Part shown: piece after piece, positions 46,801 to 54,982 of the stretch
Position numbering within the stretch: the first letter of the stretch is position 1
How the letters are laid out: every line of letters begins with the position of its first letter
Origin: Ptiloglossa arizonensis
Lineage: Eukaryota; Arthropoda; Insecta; Hymenoptera; Colletidae
Length of the DNA: 64,000 nucleotides
NCBI RefSeq assembly: GCF_051014685.1
Contig: NW_027479400.1
Location: 1 to 64,000, forward strand
Direction of reading: 5' to 3'
Position numbers and translations under genes: made by a program
Notes under the pieces: model-generated
What the model saw: the letters and a program-made list of their open reading frames with translations, nothing else
What the model was told of the DNA's origin: nothing
Database searches by the model: none

Positions 46801-49800
46801 GTTATACGTTATACGTTATACGTTATACGTTATACGTTATACGTTATACGTTATACGTTATACGTTATACGTTATACGTTATACGTTATACGTTATACGT
46901 TATAGGTTCTACGTTATACGTTATACGTTATACGTTATACGTTATACGTTATACGTTATACGTTATACGTTATACGTTATACGTTATACGTTATACGTTA
47001 TACGTTATACGTTATACGTAATATGTAATACGTCATACGTTTTACGTTATACGCTATGCGTTATACGTTATACGTTATACGTCATACTTTATACGTTATA
47101 CGTTATACGTTATACGTTATACGTTACACGTTATACGTTATACGTTATACGTTATACGTTATACGTTATACGCTATAGGTTATACGTTATACGTTATACG
47201 ATATACGTTATAGGTCATACCTTATACGTGATACGTCATACGTTATACGTTATACGTTATACGTTATACGTTATACGTTATACGTAATATGTAATACGTC
47301 ATACGTTATAAGTTATACGTTATACGTTATACGTTATACGTTATACGTTATATGTTATACGTTATACGTTATACGTTATACGTCATTCGTTATACGTTAG
47401 ACGTTACACAATATAGGTTATACGTTATACGTTATACGTTATACGTTATACGTTATACGTTATACGTTATACGTTATACGTTATACGTTATACGTTATAC
47501 GTTATACGTTATACGTTATACGTTATACGTTATACGTTATACGTTATACGTTATACGTTATACGTTATACGTTATACGTTATACGTTATACGCTATACGT
47601 TATACGCTGTACGTTATACGCTATACGTTATACGTTATACGTTATACGTTATACGTTATACGTTATACGTTATACGTTATACGTTATACGTTATACGTTA
47701 TACGTTATACGTTATACGTTATACGTTATACGTTATACGTCATACGTTATACGTTATACGTTATACGTTATACGTTATACGTTATACGTTATACGTTATA
47801 CGTTATACGTTATACGATATACGTTATACGTTATACGTTATATGTAATACGTCATACGTTTTACGTTATACGTTACACGTTATACCTTATACGTTATACG
47901 TTATACGTTATACGTTATACGTTATACGTTATACGTTATACGTTATACGTTATACGTTTTACGTTATTCGTTATACGTTCTTCGTTACACGTTATACGTT
48001 ATACGTTATACGTCATACGTTATACGTTATACGTTATATGTTACACGTTATACGTTACATGTTATACGTTATACGTTATACGTTATACGTTATACGTTAT
48101 ATGTAATACGTCATACGTTTTACGTTATACGTTACACGTTATACCTTATACGTTATACGTTATACGTTATACGTTATACGTTATACGTTATACGTTATAC
48201 GTTATACGTTATACGTTTTACGTTATTCGTTATACGTTCTTCGTTACACGTTATACGTTATACGTTATACGTCATACGTTATACGTTATACGTTATATGT
48301 TACACGTTATACGTTATACGTTACACGTTCTACGTTATACGTTACACGTTATACGTTATACGTTATATGTTGTACGTTATACGTTATACGTTATACGATA
48401 TACGTTATAGGTCATACCTTATACGTGATACGTTATACGTTATACGTTATACGTTATACGTTATACGTTATACGTTATACGTTATACGTAATATGTAATA
48501 CGTCATACGTTATAAGTTATACGTTATACGTTATACGTTATACGTTATACGTTATACGTTATACGTTATACGTTGTACGTTATATGTTATACGTTATACG
48601 TTATACGTTATACGTCATTCGTTATACGTTAGACGTTACACAATATAGGTTATACGTTATACGTTATACGTTATACGTTATACGTTATACGTTATACGTT
48701 ATACGTTATACGTTATACGTTATACGTTATACGTTATACGTTATACGTTATACGTTATACGTCATACGTTATACGTTATACGTTATACGTTATACGTTAT
48801 ACGTTATACGTTATACGTTATACGTTATACGTTATACGTTATACGTCATTCGTTATACGTTAGACGTTACACAATATAGGTTATACGTTATACGTTATAC
48901 GTTATACGTTATACGTTATACGTTATACGTTATACGTTATACGTTATACGTTATACGTTATACGTTATACGTTATACGTTATACGTTATACGTCATACGT
49001 TATACGTTATACGTTATACGTTATACGTTATACGTTATACGTTATACGTTATACGTTATACGTTATACGTTATACGTTATACGTTATACGTTATACGTTA
49101 TACGTTATATGTAATACGTCATACGTTTTACGTTATACGTTACACGTTATACCTTATACGTTATACGTTATACGTTATACGTTATACGTTATACGTTATA
49201 CGTTATACGTTATACGTTATACGTTATACGTTATACGTTATACGTTATACGTTATACGTTATACGTTATACGTTATACGTTATACGTTATACGTTATATG
49301 TAATACGTCATACGTTTTACGTTATACGTTACACGTTATACCTTATACGTTATACGTTATACGTTATACGTTATACGTTATACGTTATACGTTATACGTT
49401 ATACGTAATATGTAATACGTCATACGTTATAAGTTATACGTTATACGTTATACGTTATACGTTATACGTTATACGTTATACGTTATACGTTATACGTTAT
49501 ATGTTATACGTTATACGTTATACGTTATACGTCATTCGTTATACGTTAGACGTTACACAATATAGGTTATACGTTATACGTTATACGTTATACGTTATAC
49601 GTTATACGTTATACGTTATACGTTATACGTTATACGTTATACGTTATACGTTATACGTTATACGTTATACGTTATACGTTATACGTTATACGTTATACGT
49701 TATATGTTATACGTTATACGTTATACGTTATACGTTATACGTTATACGTTATACGCTGTACGTTATACGCTATACGTTATACGTTATACGTTATACGTTA

Positions 49801-49944
49801 TACGTTATACGTTATACGTTATACGTTATACGTTATACGTTATACGTTATACGTTATACGTTATACGTTATACGTTATACGTCATACGTTATACGTTATA
49901 CGTTATACGTTATACGTTATACGTTATACGTTATACGTTATACG
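43881..49944. repeat. Satellite sub-domain 4 (D-F-C-A modules, up to the insertion)
   Basis: Heptamer array between the last K-linked pure run and the poly(T) end of the retrotransposon. Several D-F-C-A modules lie here, with block F near 44495, 46005, 46449, 47206 and 48392. There is a closely spaced pair of block A copies near 48626 and 48858, and a final B-C-A-G module at 49294-49780. The last about 45 bp before the insertion are perfect heptamer. No gene is seen. Confidence 0.65.
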
Positions 49945-49968
49945 TTTTTTTTTTTTTTTTTTTTTATT
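49945..49968 (-). terminator. Poly(A) tail and AATAAA at the 3' end of the retrotransposon
   Basis: The plus strand carries 21 T residues (49945-49965). The first two could equally belong to the target heptamer, so the tail is 19-21 A on the element strand. An AATAAA hexamer (49963-49968) overlaps the start of the tail. The tail marks the site where reverse transcription began and fixes the element's orientation. Confidence 0.9.
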
Positions 49969-50113
49969 AACGTGGGGGAAATCTTCGAAAGACCCCCCCG
50001 CCGCCTGGGGAGGGGCGGGGGGAGTGTGGGATTCCCCGCGCCCGGAAGGAAACCCATCGGGCGCGGGACCTACCCACTAAAACCCACCACGGTGGCCATC
50101 CTCGCACTATGCA

Positions 50114-50160
50114 GGGGGAGCACCTGGGACCGAAGACATCATAACATCAGGTGCTCCCCC
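50114..50160 (-). other. 3' UTR hairpin 1
   Basis: Perfect 13-bp inverted repeat: GGGGGAGCACCTG at 50114-50126 pairs with 50148-50160, leaving a 21-nt loop. Confidence 0.8.
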
Positions 50161-50193
50161 GTGCAGGGCTCTCGCGCCCGTGTCCTCCCGTTC

Positions 50194-50230
50194 CAGGGAA
50201 GGGAGGGGGTACTTCACCCTCCCTTCCCTG
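50194..50230 (-). other. 3' UTR hairpin 2
   Basis: Perfect 14-bp inverted repeat: CAGGGAAGGGAGGG at 50194-50207 pairs with 50217-50230 across a 9-nt loop. The plus-strand arms are purine-only and pyrimidine-only after the first and before the last base. Confidence 0.82.
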
Positions 50231-50240
50231 TTTTCTCCTC

Positions 50241-50288
50241 GGCGCTCTGGCGCCCGACGTCGGAGCAGGGCCACACTGCTCCGACGTC
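50241..50288 (-). other. 3' UTR hairpins 3a and 3b
   Basis: A short stem GGCGC (50241-50245) with 50250-50254 and a 4-nt loop is followed at once by a perfect 13-bp stem, GACGTCGGAGCAG (50256-50268) with 50276-50288, and a 7-nt loop. Confidence 0.8.
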
Positions 50289-50300
50289 CCACTCCCGGGG

Positions 50301-50335
50301 GCCGCCCGAGGGCGGCCGCGAGTCCCACACTCGCG
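50301..50335 (-). other. 3' UTR hairpins 4a and 4b
   Basis: GCCGCC (50301-50306) pairs with 50311-50316 across a 4-nt loop. Immediately next, CGCGAGT (50317-50323) pairs with 50329-50335 across a 5-nt loop. Confidence 0.7.
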
Positions 50336-50354
50336 ACCGCCCACGGCCCCCATA

Positions 50355-50398
50355 GCCGCGCCGGAGGCACGGCCCTGGGACCGTGCCGTCGGCGCGGC
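50355..50398 (-). other. 3' UTR hairpin 5 (two-step stem)
   Basis: An outer 9-bp stem (GCCGCGCCG at 50355-50363 with 50390-50398) encloses an inner 6-bp stem (GCACGG at 50367-50372 with 50381-50386) with a small asymmetry between them and an 8-nt loop. Confidence 0.75.
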
Positions 50399-50537
50399 CG
50401 CACCACGGCTCGTACGCTCCCGGGGGCGGCTCTGGCCTCTCCGCCCTCGAGAGCGTCGCCGTCCCTTATTCCTCCCACCCCTCAGACGACGGGCGGTGGC
50501 ACGAGCCTCAAGGGCTACGCACCCCCGCCCGCCGCTC

Positions 50538-53500
50538 TCAGGGTGGCCTCCCCAGCCCTTCCGGAGGCCCACCCGCCCCCGGCCTCGGACGAGGCCTCGC
50601 TCGCGGTCTCCCGCTCTCGCGAATGCGGCTCGCGGCCTCCTTCCGCGAGATTACCTCCTCGCAGAAGGAGGCCACGGCCCGCCACTTCGTCTCGCTGCCG
50701 AGCATGGCCTGTACCACGCCCGGCAGCGATAGGTCCGCCCCAATCACGGCCGTGAGGACACGGCGCTCCACCCCCCAGGCCGGACACACCTCGAGGGTGT
50801 GTTGCGCCGTGTCCTCGTCCGCTGGACAGTGCCAGCAGCGCGCCGCCTCTTCCACACCGATCCGGCACAGGTACTGACCGAAGCATCCGTGCCCGGACAG
50901 CACCTGCACCAACCGGTAGGTGAGTGAGCCGAAGCGCCTACCCAGCCACTCAAACAGGACCGGCCGGATAGCCCGGACAGTCCTCTGGCCGAACAACGGC
51001 TCGGCCAGCCGCTGCTGCCAAAGCTGCAGCATGGACTCCCGGGCCTGGCGCCTCAGGGCCTCCACCTCGCAGCCCGCCAGGACCACCCCATCCTCGCGGG
51101 CGCGCATGCGGCCCTCGTAGAAAGCCGCATGCGCGCCCGCGATCAAGTCCGCCGGGGGTAGCCCTGACAGGACGCTCGCCGCCTCATACGAAACGGTCCG
51201 GTACCCCCGGGCGATCCGCAGTGCAAGCCGCCTTTGAACCCGGCGCAGCAATACCTTGCTGCGCCGGGAGGCGGCCAGGTCGCCCGCCCAAACGGGGGCC
51301 CCGTATAGGGCCACCGAGTGGACCATTCCCGCGTAGAGGCGGCGAACCCGGTCACTCGGGCCCCGCAGGTTGGGGAGGATACGGCCCAAAGCGCCAACTA
51401 TCCTCTCCAACCGCGGGGCCAGGGCCCGGAAATGGCCCTCGAAGCGCCAGTGGCTGTCGAGGTGAAGTCCCAGATATTTCATCTGAGACCTCACCTCGAC
51501 GTCTGTCTCACCCACCCGGATCAGGGGGGGAGGCGGCTCTCCCCGGGGTCTATACATCCCGAGTACCTCGGTTTTGTGGAGAGCCACCTCCAAACCGATC
51601 CCCCTGATCCGGGAGACGACGCGCCGGACACCGTCCTCGGCGGCCCGAACAGCCCCCCTCCAGTCCCCCCCGACGGCCAACAACAAGGTGTCGTCCGCGT
51701 AACATGTCAGACTGACGCCGTCGGGGAGGTCTTCGGCCCGCAGGACGGTGTCGTACCCGAGGTTCCACAGCAGGGGTCCTAACACCGACCCCTGCGGAAC
51801 CCCGGAGTACACCGCTCTCCTCTCCGTCCCGCACCGGCCCGGATACTCGATCCACCTGTCGCGGAGGTAGTCCTCGACGACTGCCCTAAGGTAGGCGGGG
51901 ACTCGATGTTCCTCAAGCCCCCGCCTAATCGCCGCCCAGGGTAGGGTGTTAAACGCATTGGCGATGTCCAAGGACACCGCCAATGCCACCCCACCCCGGG
52001 AGACCGCCGAGGCCGAGAGGGACCGGACGCGTCGAATCGCGTCGATCGTCGACCGGCCCTCCCGGAACCCGAACTGGCACTCCGCCAGCCCGGGCCCACC
52101 CCGCGACAGGTGCCCGACGATGCGGGCCGCCACGACTCTTTCCAGGAGCTTGCCCACATCGTCGAGCAGGCAAATCGGCCGGTACGCTGACGGAGAGTCC
52201 GCGGGCCTACCCTCTTTCCGGAGGAGGACCATTCGGGCCACCTTCCATGCGGAGGGGAATCGCCCGGCCTCCAGGCAGCGGTCGAATAGCTCCCGGAGGC
52301 CGTCACCCAGGACGTCCGCGGCCAAGACCAAGACTCGGCCGGGCACTCCCGAAGGACCCGGGGCAGTATCCTTCGCCCCGAGTCTTCGGATGGCCGCGGC
52401 TAGCTCCCCAGCCGAGACCCCCAGCTCCGCGGACCAGGTGGTCGGGTCCGCAGAGGGACGTGGCCCGCTCTCCCCCACGATCGGGAAGAGCGTGTCGACC
52501 ACGTCCCTCAAGAGCTGGGGGTCGAGACCCTCGGTGATCGGGGGCGCCCATGGCCGGAGTTTATTCAGAACTATCCGGTATGGGCGCCCCCATGGATCCC
52601 GCTCGAGGGTCTCGAGGAGCTCCTTCCAGCTCTGGGCCTTGGCCCGTTTGATGGCGACCTGCAGAGCCCTCTTTCCCGCGCGATAGGACTCGTACAGATC
52701 CGCCGCCCTAGCCCGCGCGCCGTCGTCGCCGTTCCGTCCGGCCCGACGACGCGCGCGGGTGTACTGGCGTCGGGCCCGGACGCATGCTGTCCGCAATTCC
52801 CCGATTTCGCCCGACCACCAGTACACCGCCCGACGAGGAGACCGCGGCCCGGCCCGGGGCATCGCCGCGTCGCAAATGCGCGCGACGGCGCTCCCGAGCC
52901 GAGCCACGGCCCCCTCCAGGTCGGGCAGCCTGGTCTCCCGTCGAGGCCAGGTTTCGGCCAGAGCGGCCGCCACCAGGACGTCCTTGTCAAGGCGCCGAAG
53001 CGCCCATCTGCGTGGTGGTGGTGGGGCGCTACCCGCTCCCGGGCGGAGGTGTCGGTGCGGGGCCGCGGCGGCCTCGGGGGAGGTCAAGACCACGCGGATA
53101 TACCGGTGGTCCGATAATGTCTCCTCCCCCACCACCACGTCCCACCCGGACACCATACGCGCGGCGCCGGGGGATCCAAACGTCAAATCCACTATGGACC
53201 CTCCCCCGCGCCGCACGCACGTCAGCTCCGACCCCCGGTTAATCAACCGGAGGTCGAAGCCCGCCGCCCAGTCGCCCAGAGCCTCGCCCCTCCGATTGGT
53301 CCTGGGGGACCCCCATGCCACAGACCAGGCATTGAAGTCCCCCAGGACCAGCACCGGCCGGGGCGCAATCCTTGTGAGGCACGCCCCCACCCCGGCCAAG
53401 TACTGCTCGAAGGCAGCAAGGCCGCAGTTGGGCGAAACGTAGCACCCCACCACGGCGACTCCCCCCCACTGGACGGCGACGAATCCCGCCCCGTTCTCCA

Positions 53501-53711
53501 GTAAGGAGAACGGAGGGGACCCGTCACCGCCCTGCCACACAGCCGCCACCAAGCCGGCCGCATCCCCCATCCAATGCGGATGGTCGGGGACGCGGTACGG
53601 CTCGGCGGCGACTGCCAGACCACCCCCCCACTCCGCCAGCGTCTGACACATCAGGTCCTGCGCTGCACGGCAGTGGTTGAGGTTGGCCTGCAGGAGGAGG
53701 CGGGGAGCCAT
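50538..53711 (-). CDS. ORF2, endonuclease/reverse transcriptase of R1-clade LINE
   Basis: A 1,057-codon intact frame, full length for the family. It nicks the target and copies element RNA from the nick (target-primed reverse transcription). An N-terminal APE-type endonuclease spans about 5-210, with N10/N12, E37 (AEPYR), D125 and N127 (GDFNAWS), D175 (IVDLTF) and the S200-D201-H202 triad (SDHRYI). The reverse transcriptase lies at about 480-760: AYRPICLLDDVGKLLERV at 509-526, QFGFREGRST at 546-555, LDIANAFN at 581-588 (catalytic D582), GVPQGSVLGPLLWN at 637-650, CYADD at 670-674 (catalytic D673, D674) and LGLHLD at 747-752. The C-terminal zinc motif CX2CX8HX4C uses C959, C962, H971 and C976. 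The C-terminus is an arginine/proline/glycine-rich tail. No catalytic residue appears lost. The start is chosen at the TAATG overlap, and MAPRLLLQANLN is a normal R1-type N-terminus. Confidence 0.97.
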   Translation of the reverse strand: MAPRLLLQANLNHCRAAQDLMCQTLAEWGGGLAVAAEPYRVPDHPHWMGDAAGLVAAVWQGGDGSPPFSLLENGAGFVAVQWGGVAVVGCYVSPNCGLAAFEQYLAGVGACLTRIAPRPVLVLGDFNAWSVAWGSPRTNRRGEALGDWAAGFDLRLINRGSELTCVRRGGGSIVDLTFGSPGAARMVSGWDVVVGEETLSDHRYIRVVLTSPEAAAAPHRHLRPGAGSAPPPPRRWALRRLDKDVLVAAALAETWPRRETRLPDLEGAVARLGSAVARICDAAMPRAGPRSPRRAVYWWSGEIGELRTACVRARRQYTRARRRAGRNGDDGARARAADLYESYRAGKRALQVAIKRAKAQSWKELLETLERDPWGRPYRIVLNKLRPWAPPITEGLDPQLLRDVVDTLFPIVGESGPRPSADPTTWSAELGVSAGELAAAIRRLGAKDTAPGPSGVPGRVLVLAADVLGDGLRELFDRCLEAGRFPSAWKVARMVLLRKEGRPADSPSAYRPICLLDDVGKLLERVVAARIVGHLSRGGPGLAECQFGFREGRSTIDAIRRVRSLSASAVSRGGVALAVSLDIANAFNTLPWAAIRRGLEEHRVPAYLRAVVEDYLRDRWIEYPGRCGTERRAVYSGVPQGSVLGPLLWNLGYDTVLRAEDLPDGVSLTCYADDTLLLAVGGDWRGAVRAAEDGVRRVVSRIRGIGLEVALHKTEVLGMYRPRGEPPPPLIRVGETDVEVRSQMKYLGLHLDSHWRFEGHFRALAPRLERIVGALGRILPNLRGPSDRVRRLYAGMVHSVALYGAPVWAGDLAASRRSKVLLRRVQRRLALRIARGYRTVSYEAASVLSGLPPADLIAGAHAAFYEGRMRAREDGVVLAGCEVEALRRQARESMLQLWQQRLAEPLFGQRTVRAIRPVLFEWLGRRFGSLTYRLVQVLSGHGCFGQYLCRIGVEEAARCWHCPADEDTAQHTLEVCPAWGVERRVLTAVIGADLSLPGVVQAMLGSETKWRAVASFCEEVISRKEAASRIRESGRPRARPRPRPGAGGPPEGLGRPP

Positions 53712-53713
53712 TA
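53709..53713 (-). promoter_or_regulatory. TAATG stop-start overlap between ORF1 (+1 frame) and ORF2
   Basis: On the minus strand the sequence reads AAATAATGGCT. The TAA ends the +1-frame continuation of ORF1 and the overlapping ATG starts ORF2. The SART1 element of the silkworm, also R1 clade, is known to translate ORF2 by termination-reinitiation at UAAUG. The same arrangement here suggests translational coupling and supports both the ORF2 start and the frame chosen for the ORF1 C-terminus. Confidence 0.7.
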
Positions 53714-53955
53714 TTTGATGGCCTCCTCACCGCCTCCTGGTGGCACCTCCGTGAGGACGGCGGCGGGGCCGATGTCCACCTCCATCGCAGACACCAACGC
53801 CGTCGCCGCCTCCGACCTCTTCCTTGCGACCGTCGCGTCGGTCGCGGCCAGGTCCGCGGGCGCCGCGGCGCTCGCAGCTGGGGCCGCTCTCAACCGGTGC
53901 CGGGAGCGGCCCCGGCGCCCCTCTCCTCTGCCCTCGTCGGGATGGGGGGGTACAT
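53711..53955 (-). other. Probable true C-terminal part of ORF1, in the +1 frame
   Basis: Downstream of the third zinc knuckle, the frame ending at 53711 reads as an alanine-rich, then acidic C-terminus (it includes ALVSAMEVD and ends GGGEEAIK) instead of the arginine/glycine tail of the annotated frame. Going from the knuckle frame to this one requires skipping one base, for which the C7 run (minus strand, 53944-53950) is the simplest place. A G7 run lies at 53961-53967, but a shift there would remove the last knuckle cysteine. Its TAA overlaps the ORF2 ATG. The left limit given is the homopolymer and is approximate. This could be a sequencing error, a real inactivating indel or, less likely, a programmed shift. 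Confidence 0.6.
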
Positions 53956-54971
53956 TGCTTCCCCCCCATTCGGTGCGCGGCTGGTCTCCCCATGTCCGCA
54001 CACAGCGGGCACTTGGGGGCCGCCGCGCAGTGGCTCGCGCGGTGGCCTTCGGCACCGCAGCGGTAACAAGTACCGCTGCGGTCCACCGCGGAGGTGCACC
54101 GCTGCCTGACATGGCCCGTCTCCAGACAGCGGTAGCACTGGAGTGGGCGTTGGGCGAGGACCTCGATCCTCGCCGACACCCACCCCACCACGATCCTCCC
54201 GACTGCTTCTAACTTCCGGGCAGCCGGAAGAGGGCACCGTGCCCACACCGCTCCCAGGCCGGTGGAGGACCGCCGGACCTCCCCGGTCCGGATGTCCCCC
54301 TCAGAGCAGCCACCGGCCCGGGCCAGCGCCCTGGCCACCTCCTCCCGGGTGACCGAGTCGTCCAGCCCACAAACGCGCAGCTCCGCGCTCTTTGTGGGCC
54401 GGGCGACCCTGACACCCCGGGGTGCCAAGGCCTCGCCCAGCTTTTCGGCCAGTCGGTCCGCCCTGGCTGCGTTGTCGGGGCCGCTCACGCGCAGCATGAG
54501 CGCCCCCGTCACCGCCCATCTCGGGCGGACCGACTCGATGGCGAGTGCGGCCAAGGATATCTTTTCCTTGGCCGCTGCCATCACCTCCCCGTAGGAGACG
54601 CCCCCCCCCTCCGGGACGGTCAGCATGACTGCTGCCGTTGAAGGGGGGCGTCCCAGACGGGGCTTCGCCCTCCCCGCCTTTCCGTCCCTCTTCGGGGCAA
54701 CCGGCGGGGGAGGCGGCGGCACCCGGGCCGCCCTCCTCGCCGTCCTTCCCGCCCTTCGGCCCAGGACCTCGGTCCACAAGGGACCGGATGGGGGCGGCGG
54801 CGGAGGCATTTGTGCCCCCGCCGTCGCCCCCACCACGGCACCCTTGCCCTTCGTCTTTGCCGCAGGGCCCGGAACCGCGATGGTCCCCCCCTGCGGTCCC
54901 CCGCCCCCCGGTTGTTTCCCGGGCCCGGTCCTCGGTCCCGCCGGCGCTCCGCCCTTGGGGCGAAGCGCCGC
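53727..54971 (-). CDS. ORF1, gag-like zinc-knuckle RNA-binding protein (5'-partial, probable frameshift near 3' end)
   Basis: ORF1 of R1-clade elements binds the element RNA and forms the ribonucleoprotein that reaches the target. The frame is open from the satellite junction for 414 codons. The first ATG is at 54809, well inside it, so the true start is missing or the copy is truncated. Counting from a GTG at 54836, a proline-rich segment (10-50) is followed by a conserved region typical of these proteins (about 100-230, ending RPLQCYRC). Three zinc knuckles come next: CX2CX4HX4C at 234-247, the same at 257-270, and CX2CX8HX6C at 276-295. After residue 295 this frame becomes an arginine/glycine-rich tail and ends in TGA at 53727. 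The neighbouring frame looks more protein-like and ends in TAATG, so I infer a one-base shift just after the third knuckle. The TGA is in the same frame as ORF2, 18 nt before its ATG. Confidence 0.88.
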   Translation of the reverse strand, partial: AALRPKGGAPAGPRTGPGKQPGGGGPQGGTIAVPGPAAKTKGKGAVVGATAGAQMPPPPPPSGPLWTEVLGRRAGRTARRAARVPPPPPPVAPKRDGKAGRAKPRLGRPPSTAAVMLTVPEGGGVSYGEVMAAAKEKISLAALAIESVRPRWAVTGALMLRVSGPDNAARADRLAEKLGEALAPRGVRVARPTKSAELRVCGLDDSVTREEVARALARAGGCSEGDIRTGEVRRSSTGLGAVWARCPLPAARKLEAVGRIVVGWVSARIEVLAQRPLQCYRCLETGHVRQRCTSAVDRSGTCYRCGAEGHRASHCAAAPKCPLCADMGRPAAHRMGGKQCTPPSRRGQRRGAPGPLPAPVESGPSCERRGARGPGRDRRDGRKEEVGGGDGVGVCDGGGHRPRRRPHGGATRRR

Positions 54972-54982
54972 ATACGTTATAC

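Larger units (their letters stand above)
1..49944. repeat. Heptamer satellite array (CGTTATA)n, left arm
   Basis: Uninterrupted tandem array of the 7-bp unit CGTTATA, about 7,100 units, with 2 of 7 bases G or C. Runs of perfect units alternate with short blocks of variant heptamers, almost all single-base changes that keep the 7-bp register. There is no unique sequence, gene, tRNA or rRNA anywhere in the arm. The unit contains one CpG and one TATA. It has no stop in any plus-strand frame (three units encode RYTLYVI), and it has TAA every 21 nt in each minus-strand frame. I read it as heterochromatic satellite DNA. A telomeric role is unlikely because neither strand is G-rich. Confidence 0.98.
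49966..50537 (-). other. 3' UTR of the retrotransposon
   Basis: About 570 nt between the ORF2 stop and the poly(A) tail, G+C-rich, with no credible coding frame. It holds at least five perfect or near-perfect inverted repeats in a row over about 285 nt (50114-50398). In R1-clade elements such as SART1 the 3' UTR RNA is recognised by the element's own reverse transcriptase. A structured 3' end here fits that role by inference. Confidence 0.85.
49945..54971 (-). mobile_element. R1-clade non-LTR retrotransposon inserted in the satellite
   Basis: About 5.0 kb of visibly G+C-rich sequence inside an A+T-rich satellite. Read on the minus strand, the order is ORF1 (zinc-knuckle protein), ORF2 (APE endonuclease, reverse transcriptase, CCHC), a 3' UTR and a poly(A) tail. 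There are no terminal repeats, as expected of a LINE. The R1 clade is inferred from the three-knuckle ORF1 with a long third knuckle (CX2CX8HX6C), the GDFNAW endonuclease motif, the CYADD reverse transcriptase motif and the C-terminal CX2CX8HX4C. I cannot assign R1, TRAS, SART or Waldo. ORF1 is open right up to the satellite junction without a start codon, so the copy is probably 5'-truncated. If two T residues are given to the target, the heptamer register is continuous across the insertion. Confidence 0.95.

Noticed and set aside
675..49114. Dozens of forward open frames of 60-670 codons encoding (RYTLYVI)n, for example 34241-36262 and 31399-33273
   Set aside because: They are the necessary consequence of a stop-free heptamer and end wherever a TATAAGT, TATAGGT, AATATGT-type or phase-changing variant creates a stop. 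There is no protein-like composition, start context or conserved boundary.
50151..54594. Forward-strand open frames inside the retrotransposon (for example 51946-52686, 52759-53442, 53574-54212) and minus-strand frames overlapping ORF2
   Set aside because: High G+C content suppresses stops in all frames. None has domain motifs, whereas ORF1 and ORF2 on the minus strand account for the region.
49945..54971. LTR retrotransposon or DNA transposon
   Set aside because: There are no terminal direct or inverted repeats and no integrase, protease or transposase. The poly(A) tail and APE endonuclease-reverse transcriptase order define a non-LTR element.
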